Part shown: one piece after another, positions 8,154-16,546 of the stretch
How the letters are laid out: each line of letters opens with the position of its first letter
Numbering within the stretch: the stretch's first letter is position 1
DNA from: Cyclobacterium plantarum
GTDB taxonomy: Bacteria; Bacteroidota; Bacteroidia; Cytophagales; Cyclobacteriaceae
DNA: 64,000 nucleotides
Assembly (NCBI RefSeq): GCF_011290685.1
Contig: NZ_JAANYN010000013.1
Location: 1-64,000, forward strand
Direction: 5' to 3'
The notes under the pieces: model-generated
Seen by the model: only the letters and a program-made list of their open reading frames with translations
The model's database searches: none
What the model was told of the DNA's origin: nothing
Program-made: the position numbers and the translations under genes

Positions 8154-8867
8154 TACATCAGTTTTCCTGATAAAGGCTTTGCGGTTACCCCATTCGATTT
8201 GGTACCACATGTCCTGAGTGGAATCAATGGTTATGCGGTGGCCTGCCTGTACCCGTTTGACCAGTTTACCGGCAGCAGATGGCTGATCCATGATCAGAAC
8301 CGTTGTGCCTGTAATAATGGCCATTTCAGGCTTTTGGATGAAATTATTGCTGATAAAGGTCAAAACAAGAAAAATCAGGGCAGGAATGTAAAATACAGAT
8401 CTTTTTTCACGCATCAATACTATCAGGATCAGCGATAGCAAGAGTAAAAGGGCGAAGACACCCGTAATTTCCGTTTTGTAGTCCACCAAAATACTCAAAA
8501 ACCTGGCTTGATCAGACACCTCATACCCTTCCAACCTGGTCTGATTGGTCAGTGATTTGATTTTTTCAATGACGGCAGGATTGGGATTGTGCTCATAGTA
8601 TTTGGACAAATAGAGGGAAGCCTGTCCAAAATCCCCGATTCCTTCAGCTATAAAACCCATTTTTAGCAGCATGGCCGGAGAATAGGTACCCTCCTCATGG
8701 AGGATGTTTTCGTAGATTTCCAGCGCTTCCTGGTATTTCTTTTGCGAGAACAAACTGTCTGCACGCTGAAGGGGCATGGAGGCCTGAGCCTGACAATCAG
8801 CCTGATAAAGCGAAAGCAGGGAAAAAGGCAACAAAAAAGCAATAAAGATCCATCTAAGATTTGGCAT
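8142..8867 (-). CDS. BatE-like TPR and SH3-domain membrane protein
   Basis: A 241-residue protein with signal peptide (about 1-28), TPR-like helices around residues 30-105 (ADSLFSQKKYQEALEIYENI), two transmembrane helices (about 130-185) and a C-terminal bacterial SH3-like domain (ITGTTVLIMDQPSAAGKLV to the end). This order is that of BatE from the Bacteroides aerotolerance operon, yet batABCD genes are not adjacent here. ATG 8867 is preferred over TTG 8873. It probably assists envelope protein assembly (inference). Confidence 0.7.
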   Translation of the reverse strand: MPNLRWIFIAFLLPFSLLSLYQADCQAQASMPLQRADSLFSQKKYQEALEIYENILHEEGTYSPAMLLKMGFIAEGIGDFGQASLYLSKYYEHNPNPAVIEKIKSLTNQTRLEGYEVSDQARFLSILVDYKTEITGVFALLLLLSLILIVLMREKRSVFYIPALIFLVLTFISNNFIQKPEMAIITGTTVLIMDQPSAAGKLVKRVQAGHRITIDSTQDMWYQIEWGNRKAFIRKTDVSKI

Positions 8868-8975
8868 TATCAATCTAGTCCGTTAAATTTGCAGTCCAAT
8901 TACGGGAAAGCGAGGCGCAAAACCAAGTTTTCTTTGGAAATAATCAACAGGTTTTCCTGTCAAAATGAGTTTAAT

Positions 8976-9048
8976 GATTCCGTAGCTCAGCTGGTAGAGC
9001 ATAACACTTTTAATGTTAGGGTCCTGGGTTCGAACCCCAGCGGGATCA
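8976..9048 (+). tRNA. tRNA-Lys (TTT)
   Basis: A 73-nt cloverleaf: acceptor arm GATTCCG (8976-8982) pairs with CGGGATC (9041-9047) with one G-T pair; D-stem GCTC/GAGC; anticodon stem TAACA/TGTTA around loop CTTTTAA, giving anticodon TTT; T-arm CTGGG-TTCGAAC-CCCAG; discriminator A at 9048. The CCA is not encoded. A T-run hairpin follows directly. Confidence 0.97.
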
Positions 9049-9058
9049 CAAAAGAAGG

Positions 9059-9091
9059 AAAGATTGTGTAGCAATATGCAATCTTTTTTTT
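9059..9091 (+). terminator. Rho-independent terminator after tRNA-Lys
   Basis: AAAGATTG (9059-9066) pairs with CAATCTTT (9079-9086) and continues into a run of T residues. It begins 11 nt past the tRNA. Confidence 0.75.
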
Positions 9092-9128
9092 ATTCAGATA
9101 TTCCATGGGGTGAGAAGTTTACCCCGAC

Positions 9129-9215
9129 GGTCGACCTAAGGAGACCAAGCCGGGGAACCCCAGCGAGGAGGACAAGCCGTTAATAAAATGTCCCTTAGGA
9201 CATTTTTAGGCTTGG
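9129..9215. repeat. Nested palindromic element downstream of tRNA-Lys
   Basis: Three dyads are nested: GGTCGACC (9129-9136), CCAAGCC (9145-9151) with GGCTTGG (9209-9215), and AAAATGTCC/GGACATTTT around CTTA (9185-9206). The 11-mer GAACCCCAGCG at 9155-9165 also occurs in the T-arm/3' end of the tRNA (9032-9042). It lies between the tRNA and a toxin-antitoxin pair, where integrating elements often leave scars, but the match is short. Confidence 0.5.
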
Positions 9216-9252
9216 GCCAGGCTGCAGGGTCGGTTCGTTAAAATAATATCCC

Positions 9253-9609
9253 CTAGGAAAGTAGTATATCGGCAGGAATATTCAATTCTTTATGGAATAT
9301 TCTGGCCAGGCCCAGGGTCAATGGCTTTTTGCCGTTTAAAATCATGGAAACATAACTTTTGCTCCCCACTTTGCCAATAAGGTCTTTATTCTTTAAGCCC
9401 AATTCTTCCATTTTTAATTTAATGGCCTCAATAGGGTCAGGAAGAGGGATAGGAAAATTTCTGTCCTCATAATCTTTGATCAATAGCAGGCAGACTTCTA
9501 CTTTTTTGCCCTGAGGGGAATCAGGTTTTATTCCCTTATCAAATAGCCCATCCACCCAATCAAGGTACTGCTCGTATTGCTGCTCGGATTTAATTACATG
9601 GAGCTCCAT
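9253..9609 (-). CDS. higA: HigA-type antitoxin
   Basis: A 118-residue antitoxin with an N-terminal toxin-binding/dimerisation region (HVIKSEQQYEQYLDWVDGLF) and a C-terminal helix-turn-helix (MEELGLKNKDLIGKVGSKSY, then VSMILNGKKPLTLGLARIFH) typical of HigA/XRE-family antitoxins. It should neutralise the upstream HigB-like toxin and repress the operon. The start lies 1 nt past the end of the ancestral toxin frame (see the toxin entry). It is complete and probably functional even if the toxin is not. Confidence 0.88.
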   Translation of the reverse strand: MELHVIKSEQQYEQYLDWVDGLFDKGIKPDSPQGKKVEVCLLLIKDYEDRNFPIPLPDPIEAIKLKMEELGLKNKDLIGKVGSKSYVSMILNGKKPLTLGLARIFHKELNIPADILLS

Positions 9610-9652
9610 ATCATCTTTTTTTATAGTTTACTGTATTAACATTAATATTATC

Positions 9653-9922
9653 TTATTCCTTATGGGGTCCAAACCATTTGATTTGGACTGCCCTGAAATC
9701 AAAAACAAATCTAACTACCAAACGGAAATGGTTTCCCATGATATTGAAAACAACCCGGTCATCACCCACCAAACTCACATTTCCATAAGCCGCTTTCAGT
9801 TCATTAAAATTGCTGAAATCGGACCTTAAGATTTCATGGTACCACTCAAAGAGCGCAGATTTGGCTTTTGGATACTTTTCAGCGTACGCCAATAAGGTTT
9901 TGCGGGTAATTATATTAAACAC
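9653..9922 (-). CDS. higB: HigB-family toxin, probably truncated by a nonsense codon
   Basis: An 89-residue HigB/HigB2-type mRNA interferase: FNIITRKTLLAYAEKYPKAK at the start, then NVSLVGDDRVVFNI and GNHFRLVVRFVFDF in the core and KWFGPHKE at the end. GTG 9922 gives the usual family start; TTG 9928 is the alternative. The family normally continues with a Tyr-Asp-Lys-Ile tail. Here the codon after Glu is TAA (9653-9655), and the same frame continues as DNINVNTVNYKKR to a TGA at 9611-9613, 1 nt before higA. The Tyr codon has therefore probably become a stop. The catalytic core remains, so activity is uncertain. Confidence 0.8.
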   Translation of the reverse strand: MFNIITRKTLLAYAEKYPKAKSALFEWYHEILRSDFSNFNELKAAYGNVSLVGDDRVVFNIMGNHFRLVVRFVFDFRAVQIKWFGPHKE

Positions 9923-10106
9923 ACCCAAAAGATGGCAAAAAGTTCACTAATAGAAAACCTTTTTCCTGCGGTTTTACAATCAATTATGAATTTTCTGTAA
10001 ATCGGCTCTTTAAATGATGTATTTGTCATCGGTTTAGCCATTTGTTTTTGTAAGCCAATCTGCTTATTTTTAATTTAACATTATTCAGGGTTCAAAATAC
10101 TGCCTG

Positions 10107-10114
10107 TAGGTTTG
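10107..10114 (+). promoter_or_regulatory. -7 promoter box of the DUF4412 gene
   Basis: TAGGTTTG fits the Bacteroidota -7 consensus TAnnTTTG exactly. It lies 22 nt before ATG 10137; no clean -33 TTTG was seen. It makes the TTG at 10128 an unlikely start. Confidence 0.55.
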
Positions 10115-10136
10115 ATGCCCACCCTCTTTGTTAATC

Positions 10137-10946
10137 ATGACTAGCGGACTTTACCATATAGCACTTCTTTGCCTTTTTTCGCTTGCTTCGACATTCATTC
10201 CTTCATTTAGAGATATTATCCAGGATCCAACCTTATCAATAGTGCCAGCGGAGAAGGTTTCCCTTTTCAAAAGCGATAAGAAATCCGAATACCCAAGCCC
10301 CAATAACCAAACTCCGGCCCTGGAACCCTTTGTTGGAAGTTTTGACCTTATCGCCAGTCAGGCTTTCCCCAATGGAACTACCCGGGCAGATACCATGTCT
10401 TTTTATTTTGGCCGGGAAAAAACCGCCATAATCATCCATGCCAAAGGGAGTCAGCCCGATATGAGGATGGTATTCCATCCTTCAGCTGCCAGCATAACGG
10501 CCCTATTCGAAATGAAAGGCAGAAAAGGGGGTTATGTGCTGCCGATGAATGACAAGTATTGGCCCGGGATGAAGCATGCCAACGGCAAGGTTAAAATCAT
10601 AGCAAATGCCCAGCCCGGCTATACGGGAGAAACCAGGACCATAGAAGGCTATTCCTGCGAAAAGGTGCTTGCCGAAAGCAGCGATTACAAAGCCGAGATG
10701 TGGATCACCAAAGACATACCCCTCAACATGATGCAAATCTTAAGCTACCAAACGGTAGGAGCCGGAAAATCCCAGGACGAGCTGAATCAGTTTGAACAAT
10801 TTGGGGTAAAGGGCCTTCCTCTTCAGGTAAACCTGAACAGCAAACAAGGGAAAGCAGCAGTTCAACTCAACCTGATCAATTTTCAGGATTCGATAGATGA
10901 TGCCATTTTCAGTTCAGAGGGCCACGAACTATCCAATGTGGAATAA
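10137..10946 (+). CDS. DUF4412-like secreted protein
   Basis: A 269-residue protein with an N-terminal hydrophobic signal (about residues 5-24) and a mature domain fitting DUF4412. It contains the conserved TRTIEGYSCEKVLAES segment, AEMWITKDIPLNMMQ, and VKGLPLQVN near the C-terminus. The function of the family is unknown; the proteins are periplasmic and beta-rich. ATG 10137 is favoured by the promoter box at 10107-10114. The gene stands alone. Confidence 0.7.
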   Translation: MTSGLYHIALLCLFSLASTFIPSFRDIIQDPTLSIVPAEKVSLFKSDKKSEYPSPNNQTPALEPFVGSFDLIASQAFPNGTTRADTMSFYFGREKTAIIIHAKGSQPDMRMVFHPSAASITALFEMKGRKGGYVLPMNDKYWPGMKHANGKVKIIANAQPGYTGETRTIEGYSCEKVLAESSDYKAEMWITKDIPLNMMQILSYQTVGAGKSQDELNQFEQFGVKGLPLQVNLNSKQGKAAVQLNLINFQDSIDDAIFSSEGHELSNVE

Positions 10947-11418
10947 TTGATTTCTACAGGCTGTTTTTTGGATTGGTTTTTACAGGGATAGATAGGCTAC
11001 CAAGGAACACCTTGAAATGGTCCACTTGCTGGATAGGCACCATAACTTTAAATCGCTTATGGACCAATATTTATCCAACTGGTAAAAACTAAAATAAGCC
11101 TTGAACAGGCTCCCGCTCAGTAATGTCGATTGGAGTTATTAAGGTACCATGGGGGAGTCAGTCCGAATTTTTCAGTTTGCGGTTATTACATAACTTTCTA
11201 AAAATTCAAATTGTAAGGAATTGAAGATGTTCGAAGAAATCCCCTTGACCCCGCCGGAGCAGAGGAACTTACTTATAGAAATCCGAAGAAGATGGCGATC
11301 TGCTTTTGCATGTAAACTGGCAAAATGTACTTCATCTAGAATCAAACTCAGGTTTTAACTCAAACATGTGAAAAAAAATGCTCTAGATTCTCAAGGCTGT
11401 TCTGGCTATCAAAATATA
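10947..11418. other. Gene-free stretch
   Basis: About 470 nt without a convincing gene, RNA or repeat. Short frames on both strands have no family-like composition. The terminator of the leftward operon begins at its right end. Confidence 0.5.
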
Positions 11419-11450
11419 AAAAAAAGCCGCTGTTTACAGCGGCTTTTTTA
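11419..11450 (-). terminator. Terminator of the leftward DUF1080 operon
   Basis: A strong stem GCCGCTG/CAGCGGC with a TTTA loop is flanked by A-rich and T-rich tracts on both sides, so it can act on either strand. It lies 20 nt past the stop of the DUF1080 gene. Confidence 0.85.
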
Positions 11451-11469
11451 TGCTTATAATAATCTAAAA

Positions 11470-12210
11470 TTACAATCTTTTGATGCGGATATTCCTGAAC
11501 CAGACATCGTCATTGTGGTCCTGCAAGGCGATTTTACCCTCCTTGAAGGTAGCGAAATCTTCCCATTGGGCAAACTTGCTATCTGCCACCATGGCTTTCC
11601 ATTGGTCATCCCAAAGTGTGGTTTCCACTGTTTTTACGCCATTCAGGAAAAACTGCAGTTGACCGTCTTCAACTTTGATTTCTGATTTGTTCCATTCCCC
11701 TACAGGTTTGGCAGCTTCCTCGGTAGATTCAATCAGGTCGTACAGGTCACCGGTACGATGAGTGATTATTTTTCCATCAGGGTGGCCATCGTTGTCCAGC
11801 AATTGGTATTCGGGTCCGGTGAAATAGGGAGCTCCATATTCACCATTGTCCTGTACATGAAACATAATGCCACTATTGCCATTTTCGGAGATTTTCCATT
11901 CTACCTCAAGGTGAAAATCACCAAAACTTTCTTTGGTGACCAAATCACCTCCGGTAGCGCCATCTTCCTTCTTTTGGGCATTAAAGTATAGGACACCATC
12001 CGCAGCTTCCCAGGCTTCCCCGGGTTGATCTTTGCCATAACCTGTCCAGCCTGTAAGGCTGTTGCCGTCAAAAAGGCTGATCCATTCTTCTTCAGTCACA
12101 ATAATCTCCTCGATATTTTCCTCATTAGCGGTATTCTCCTGTTTAGATGGACCACAGCTCCAAACTGCCAGGGACATAACCGCTAGTGATAGATTTGTTT
12201 TATTCATCAT
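11470..12210 (-). CDS. DUF1080 (3-keto-disaccharide hydrolase-type) lipoprotein
   Basis: A 246-residue lipoprotein (lipobox VWSC, Cys at 19) with a concanavalin-like fold of the DUF1080/3-keto-disaccharide hydrolase family. Hallmarks are WISLFDGNSLTGWTGYG, DFHLEVEWKISENGNSGIMF, FTGPEYQLLDNDGH and WNKSEIKVEDGQLQFFLNG. Characterised relatives cleave 3-keto-glycosides in the periplasm. It is the last gene of a four-gene leftward operon, adjoining the cytochrome gene without a gap. It would act after oxidation of a glycoside by the GMC dehydrogenase encoded at 16547-18226 (inference from context). Confidence 0.88.
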   Translation of the reverse strand: MMNKTNLSLAVMSLAVWSCGPSKQENTANEENIEEIIVTEEEWISLFDGNSLTGWTGYGKDQPGEAWEAADGVLYFNAQKKEDGATGGDLVTKESFGDFHLEVEWKISENGNSGIMFHVQDNGEYGAPYFTGPEYQLLDNDGHPDGKIITHRTGDLYDLIESTEEAAKPVGEWNKSEIKVEDGQLQFFLNGVKTVETTLWDDQWKAMVADSKFAQWEDFATFKEGKIALQDHNDDVWFRNIRIKRL

Positions 12211-12645
12211 TTATTTTTTTAGCAAGAGTACATACCTGACCATGTCTTTGGCATCGTCTTCAGACAAAGCCGGATGGGCAGGCATAGGAATTTCTCCCCA
12301 CTCACCCACATTACCAGCAATGACCCTGCCGGCAAGCAGTTCTACATTTTCTTCAGTACTCTCATATTTTGCGGCTACATCGGCATAAGATGGACCCACT
12401 ATTTTTCTTTCAATCATGTGGCAACTTGGGCAGTCATTTTGCTGCATCAATTCCACACCTCTGATAAAAATGGGGTCATCTTTGTACTTTTCTTCCAGAT
12501 TCACCTCTTTTGGTGGTTCGGGAGCAGGTGGAGGTGTACTGGATGTTGATTCAGACTCGGAACTTCCGCCACCGGAGCCACCGCAGGATACAGCCATCAT
12601 TGCACTTGCAAGGATGGCCAGGCTTAGCTTGATATTTAACTTCAT
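12211..12645 (-). CDS. Membrane-tethered c-type cytochrome
   Basis: A 144-residue lipoprotein cytochrome: lipobox AVSC (Cys 21), a low-complexity Ser/Gly/Pro/Glu tether (about 22-48), then a single-haem domain of cytochrome c551/c552 type. The haem motif CPSCH lies at 72-76 and the likely axial Met at 121 (GEIPMPAHP). It is co-transcribed with the flanking genes (0 and 17 nt gaps). A plausible job is to take electrons from the GMC-family dehydrogenase complex encoded divergently and pass them to the respiratory chain. Confidence 0.9.
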   Translation of the reverse strand: MKLNIKLSLAILASAMMAVSCGGSGGGSSESESTSSTPPPAPEPPKEVNLEEKYKDDPIFIRGVELMQQNDCPSCHMIERKIVGPSYADVAAKYESTEENVELLAGRVIAGNVGEWGEIPMPAHPALSEDDAKDMVRYVLLLKK

Positions 12646-12662
12646 TGTTTGTTATAGATAGA

Positions 12663-13718
12663 TTAATTGATTCCTAATATTTTTTTATTCAGTCCTTCAT
12701 CAGCACCGGTGGAGGCGAAATCGTCAAATGTTTTCTCCGTTACCCGGATAATTTTATCGCTGATAAATTTGGCTCCTTCTATGGCACCGTTTTCAGGGTG
12801 TTTCAAAGCGCATTCCCATTCCAATACTGCCCAGCCATCAAAACCGTACTGAGACAATTTGCTGAAAATGGCATTGAAATCTACCTGTCCGTCTCCAAGA
12901 GAACGGAACCTTCCGGCCCTTTCCACCCAGCTGGAATAGCCGCCGTAGACGCCTTGCCGGCCTGTAGGGTTGAATTCAGCATCCTTGACATGAAACATTT
13001 TGATCCTGTCTTTGTAAATGTCAATAAATTCAACATAATCCAGACATTGTAAAACAAAATGGCTGGGATCATACAGGATATTGGCCCTTTTATGATGATT
13101 TACTTTTTCTAAAAACAGTTCAAAGGTAACACCATCGTGCAGGTCCTCTCCGGGATGCAACTCATAACACACGTCCACTCCGTATTTATCAAATTCATCA
13201 AGAATGGGAAGCCATCTTTTGGCCAATTCTTCAAATCCGGTGTCCACCAGACCGGCCGGGCGCTGCGGCCAGGGATAAACGGTATGCCACATCAGAGCTC
13301 CACTAAAAGTGGCATGTGTGTTCATACCGAAATTTTTGGAAGCTTTGGCTGCCCACATCAGTTGCTGCACGGCCCATTCCTGCTTTCCCTTGAGATTTCC
13401 TGCCAGCTCTGCAGGTGCAAAAGCATCAAACAATTCATTGTAGGCTGGATGTACGGCCACCAATTGACCCTGGAGGTGGGTAGAAAAATCAGATATTTCC
13501 ACTCCGGCGGCCTTAACGGTAGCCTGGATTTCTTTGACATAATTCATGTCCTCAGCTGCTTTTTGCAGGTCAATAAGTCGGGCATCCCAGGTAGGGATCT
13601 GTACGGCTTTGTAGCCAATACTTGCTGCCCAGGTACAAATGTCCTTCAGGTTATTGAAAGGTGCTACATCATCTGCAAATTGCGCCAAAAATAAGGCTGG
13701 TCCTTTAATGGTTTTCAT
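12663..13718 (-). CDS. Sugar phosphate isomerase/epimerase-family TIM barrel
   Basis: A 351-residue cytoplasmic protein of the xylose-isomerase-like TIM-barrel (AP endonuclease 2) superfamily. Metal-site segments are visible: YELHPGEDLHDG, NILYDPSHFVLQ, FHVKDAEFNP and WAVLEWECAL, supplying Glu, Asp, His and Glu ligands for a divalent metal. Such proteins isomerise or epimerise keto/aldo sugars; some act on 3-keto-sugars. It is second in the operon, 15 nt after the Gfo/Idh/MocA gene, which points to sugar interconversion. The exact substrate is unknown. Confidence 0.87.
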   Translation of the reverse strand: MKTIKGPALFLAQFADDVAPFNNLKDICTWAASIGYKAVQIPTWDARLIDLQKAAEDMNYVKEIQATVKAAGVEISDFSTHLQGQLVAVHPAYNELFDAFAPAELAGNLKGKQEWAVQQLMWAAKASKNFGMNTHATFSGALMWHTVYPWPQRPAGLVDTGFEELAKRWLPILDEFDKYGVDVCYELHPGEDLHDGVTFELFLEKVNHHKRANILYDPSHFVLQCLDYVEFIDIYKDRIKMFHVKDAEFNPTGRQGVYGGYSSWVERAGRFRSLGDGQVDFNAIFSKLSQYGFDGWAVLEWECALKHPENGAIEGAKFISDKIIRVTEKTFDDFASTGADEGLNKKILGIN

Positions 13719-13733
13719 AAGGGTCTTTGTTTT

Positions 13734-14900
13734 TTAAAGTTCAAATTTAGTCCATTTTTCGTTAGATTTCCCACTCTTTACCACATGTTCTACAAAAGCC
13801 ATGCCCCGGAGTCCATCTTCGGCTCCCGGAAAGTCTTCCCATTCCTTTAAAGGCTGTTCTCCATTCTTCCTGGCATACAATGTTCTGGCAAAATTGCGGT
13901 ACAAGTTGGCAAAGGCCTCCAGGTAACCTTCCGGATGTCCGCCAGGGGTACGGATATTTTCCATCGCCCAGGAAGAAAGGTAAGGAATGTTTCCTCCCGT
14001 ACGGTAAATCTGGTCGGGAGCTTCCGGGTGCCTTACGATCAGGGAATTGGCATTGTCTTGTTCCCATTCCAGACCGGCCTTATCTCCAAACACCCTGATT
14101 TTGATATTGTTTTCTGCTCCGGTAGCAATCTGAGTTGCCATCAAAACTCCTGAAGCCCCATTATCGAATTTCAGCAATACCGCTCCATCATCATCCAGGG
14201 TCCTGCCTTCCACCACTATATTTAAATCAGCGCAAAGTTTTGTCAGCTTAAGGCCACTCACATATTCAGCCAGGTTAAAGGCATGCGTACCAATATCTCC
14301 CATGCAATTGGCGATGCCGCTTTTTGTGGGGTCCGTCCTCCAGATCGCCTGCTTGTAATCCGTCTTTTCCAGAGTAGTCCAAAGCCAGCCCTGAGGATAT
14401 TCCACATAAACCTTCCTGATTTTTCCCAATACTCCGCTTGCAATCAGGTGTCGGGCTTCTTTTACCATAGGATAACCAGTATAGGTATGTGTCAGACAAA
14501 ATAAAAGTCCCGTATCTTCAATAATTTTATTGAGCGCCTTGGCCTCTTCATAATTAAAAGTCATGGGCTTATCCAACACCACATGGAAACCATTCTCAAG
14601 GGCTTTTTTGGTAGGATCAAAATGCACGTGATTGGGAGTAACAATAGCGACAAAATCGATTCTTTCTTCCTCAGGCAATTGCTTTTCTTTGGCAAACATT
14701 TCATCATAGGACCCATATACCCTTTCGGCAGGCAAAAAGAGTTCCTTGCCTGTCTCGGCCGATTTTTCAGGACTGCTGCTAAAAGCTCCTGCAGCCAGTT
14801 CAATAATACCATCCATGGCAGCGGAAATTCTATGGACTGCCCCTATAAAAGAGCCGGGTCCACCACCAATCATACCCATTTTAAGTTTTCTTTTGCTCAT
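13734..14900 (-). CDS. Gfo/Idh/MocA-family NAD(P)-dependent oxidoreductase
   Basis: A 388-residue cytoplasmic dehydrogenase. The nucleotide-binding loop MIGGGPGSFIGAVHR is at the N-terminus, TPNHVHFDPTKKAL follows, and HVVLDKPMTFN carries the conserved Lys of the family. A C-terminal alpha/beta substrate domain follows with MGDIGTHAFNLAEYVSG. ATG 14900 is chosen because the 34 upstream residues do not match the family. It opens the leftward four-gene operon. Relatives interconvert sugars and 3-keto-sugars, so it may reduce the keto-sugar released by the DUF1080 hydrolase (inference). Confidence 0.9.
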   Translation of the reverse strand: MSKRKLKMGMIGGGPGSFIGAVHRISAAMDGIIELAAGAFSSSPEKSAETGKELFLPAERVYGSYDEMFAKEKQLPEEERIDFVAIVTPNHVHFDPTKKALENGFHVVLDKPMTFNYEEAKALNKIIEDTGLLFCLTHTYTGYPMVKEARHLIASGVLGKIRKVYVEYPQGWLWTTLEKTDYKQAIWRTDPTKSGIANCMGDIGTHAFNLAEYVSGLKLTKLCADLNIVVEGRTLDDDGAVLLKFDNGASGVLMATQIATGAENNIKIRVFGDKAGLEWEQDNANSLIVRHPEAPDQIYRTGGNIPYLSSWAMENIRTPGGHPEGYLEAFANLYRNFARTLYARKNGEQPLKEWEDFPGAEDGLRGMAFVEHVVKSGKSNEKWTKFEL

Positions 14901-15137
14901 TATTCTGATCTTTGGTTTACTGGTTTTTTTAGTTCGGTTTAAACTTCTATATTTATTTTCGGGTGAAAGAAATGCAACGATTACCAGCTTGAGCAAAAAC
15001 ACCCGAATGCCAGACTGAGATTACCTCTCTCACTTTCCGAAATGATAAATTTACATTAAATTGGCTTAAATTTAAATAAATCCCACAATAGTTTGAAGGC
15101 TGATTGCCCCCTGCAAAAACCATAATCCTGAATAAAC

Positions 15138-16418
15138 ATGACGACCAACAACCGATTTAAGCTTTCCCTGATGATGTTTCTGGAGTTTTTTGTCTGGGGA
15201 TCCTGGTATGTTACTTTGGGGACTTTCCTGGGGAATAATCTGGAGGCTAGTGGGGCACAACTGGCAGCTGCCTTTTCCACCCAATCATTTGGTGCGATCA
15301 TAGCTCCTTTTGTCATCGGCCTGATAGCGGACAGGTACTTCAATGCAGAAAAAATTCTCGGTATTTTGCATTTGCTGGGAGCAGTCTTGATGTACCTGAT
15401 GTTTATTTCAGACAGTTTTGCCGCATTCTACCCCTATGTTTTTCTGTACATGTTGATTTATATGCCAACGCTGGCTTTGGCCAATTCCGTTTCATTCAGC
15501 CAGATGAAAGACCCTTCCAGGGAATTCAGCAGTATCAGGGTTTGGGGCACCATTGGTTGGATTGCTTCCGGTTTGATGATCAGCTTTTTCTTTGTTTGGG
15601 ACAGCCCGACGGCCATTGGTGAGGGCCTTTTGCGGAATACCTTCCTGATGTCTTCCATTTCTTCCCTGGTTCTGGGGTTATTTGCTTTTACCTTACCGGC
15701 AACGCCCCCTGCAGCGAAAAATAATGAAAAGCAATCTGTATCAGAACTGCTTGGCTTGGATGCCCTGAAGCTATTAAAGGATAAAGATTTTGCCATTTTC
15801 TTTATATCCTCGGTTTTGATTTGTATTCCACTGGCCTTTTATTACCAGAATGCCAATCCCTTTTTGTCAGAAGTTGGTCTTTCCAATCCTACAGGTAAAA
15901 TGACTATTGGACAGGTGTCGGAGGTTTTGTTTCTTTTATTGATGCCATTCTTTTTCAGGAAATTTGGTTTAAAAACCACTTTGGTGGTGGGCATGTTGGC
16001 CTGGGTGGTCCGCTACGTATTTTTTGCTTTTGGTGATGCAGGGGAAGGGACTTACTTGCTGATCATTGGTATTGCCCTGCATGGTATCTGTTATGATTTC
16101 TTCTTTGTATCGGGTCAGATTTATACCGATTCCAAGGCAGGACCCAAATATAAAAGTGCAGCGCAGGGCCTGATCACTCTGGCCACTTACGGTATAGGCA
16201 TGCTGATTGGCTTTTGGATAGCGGGATTTGTGTCCGATATGTATTTTTCGGATGGGGTTCATCAATGGAAAAATATCTGGTTGATCCCTTCTGGGATTGC
16301 GTTCTTTGTCACCATTTTGTTTGTGGTTTTTTTCAAGGACAATGACTTTAAGAAAGCCAATGCGCTGCGGCGGGACAAGAAAAACATTCAGCAATCCAGA
16401 GAGTTATCAACAGACTAG
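15138..16418 (+). CDS. MFS transporter of the nucleoside:H+ symporter type
   Basis: A 426-residue inner-membrane protein with 12 predicted helices. FLEFFVWGSWYVTLGTFLG at the N-terminus, FSTQSFGAIIAPFVIGLIAD, and FSSIRVWGTIGWIASGL match the nucleoside permease (NupG/XapB-like) family, whose Bacteroidota members often lie in sugar catabolic clusters. It diverges from the Gfo/Idh/MocA operon and lies 128 nt upstream of the GMC gene on the same strand. It may carry a sugar or keto-sugar, not a nucleoside; this is inference from location. Confidence 0.88.
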   Translation: MTTNNRFKLSLMMFLEFFVWGSWYVTLGTFLGNNLEASGAQLAAAFSTQSFGAIIAPFVIGLIADRYFNAEKILGILHLLGAVLMYLMFISDSFAAFYPYVFLYMLIYMPTLALANSVSFSQMKDPSREFSSIRVWGTIGWIASGLMISFFFVWDSPTAIGEGLLRNTFLMSSISSLVLGLFAFTLPATPPAAKNNEKQSVSELLGLDALKLLKDKDFAIFFISSVLICIPLAFYYQNANPFLSEVGLSNPTGKMTIGQVSEVLFLLLMPFFFRKFGLKTTLVVGMLAWVVRYVFFAFGDAGEGTYLLIIGIALHGICYDFFFVSGQIYTDSKAGPKYKSAAQGLITLATYGIGMLIGFWIAGFVSDMYFSDGVHQWKNIWLIPSGIAFFVTILFVVFFKDNDFKKANALRRDKKNIQQSRELSTD

Positions 16419-16546
16419 AGGATATCAAGGTGTAATTTAGAGTATTTATAAATAAGCGAAATTAAAAAGAGTAAAAGGATAAAATCATACGAATTCTTTA
16501 AAAATATCAATAGTATTGCAATACCTAAAATAAACAATTCATTTAT

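Noticed and set aside
8883-9074. Reverse-strand 63-codon frame across tRNA-Lys
   Set aside because: It is the antisense of the tRNA gene with no family features.
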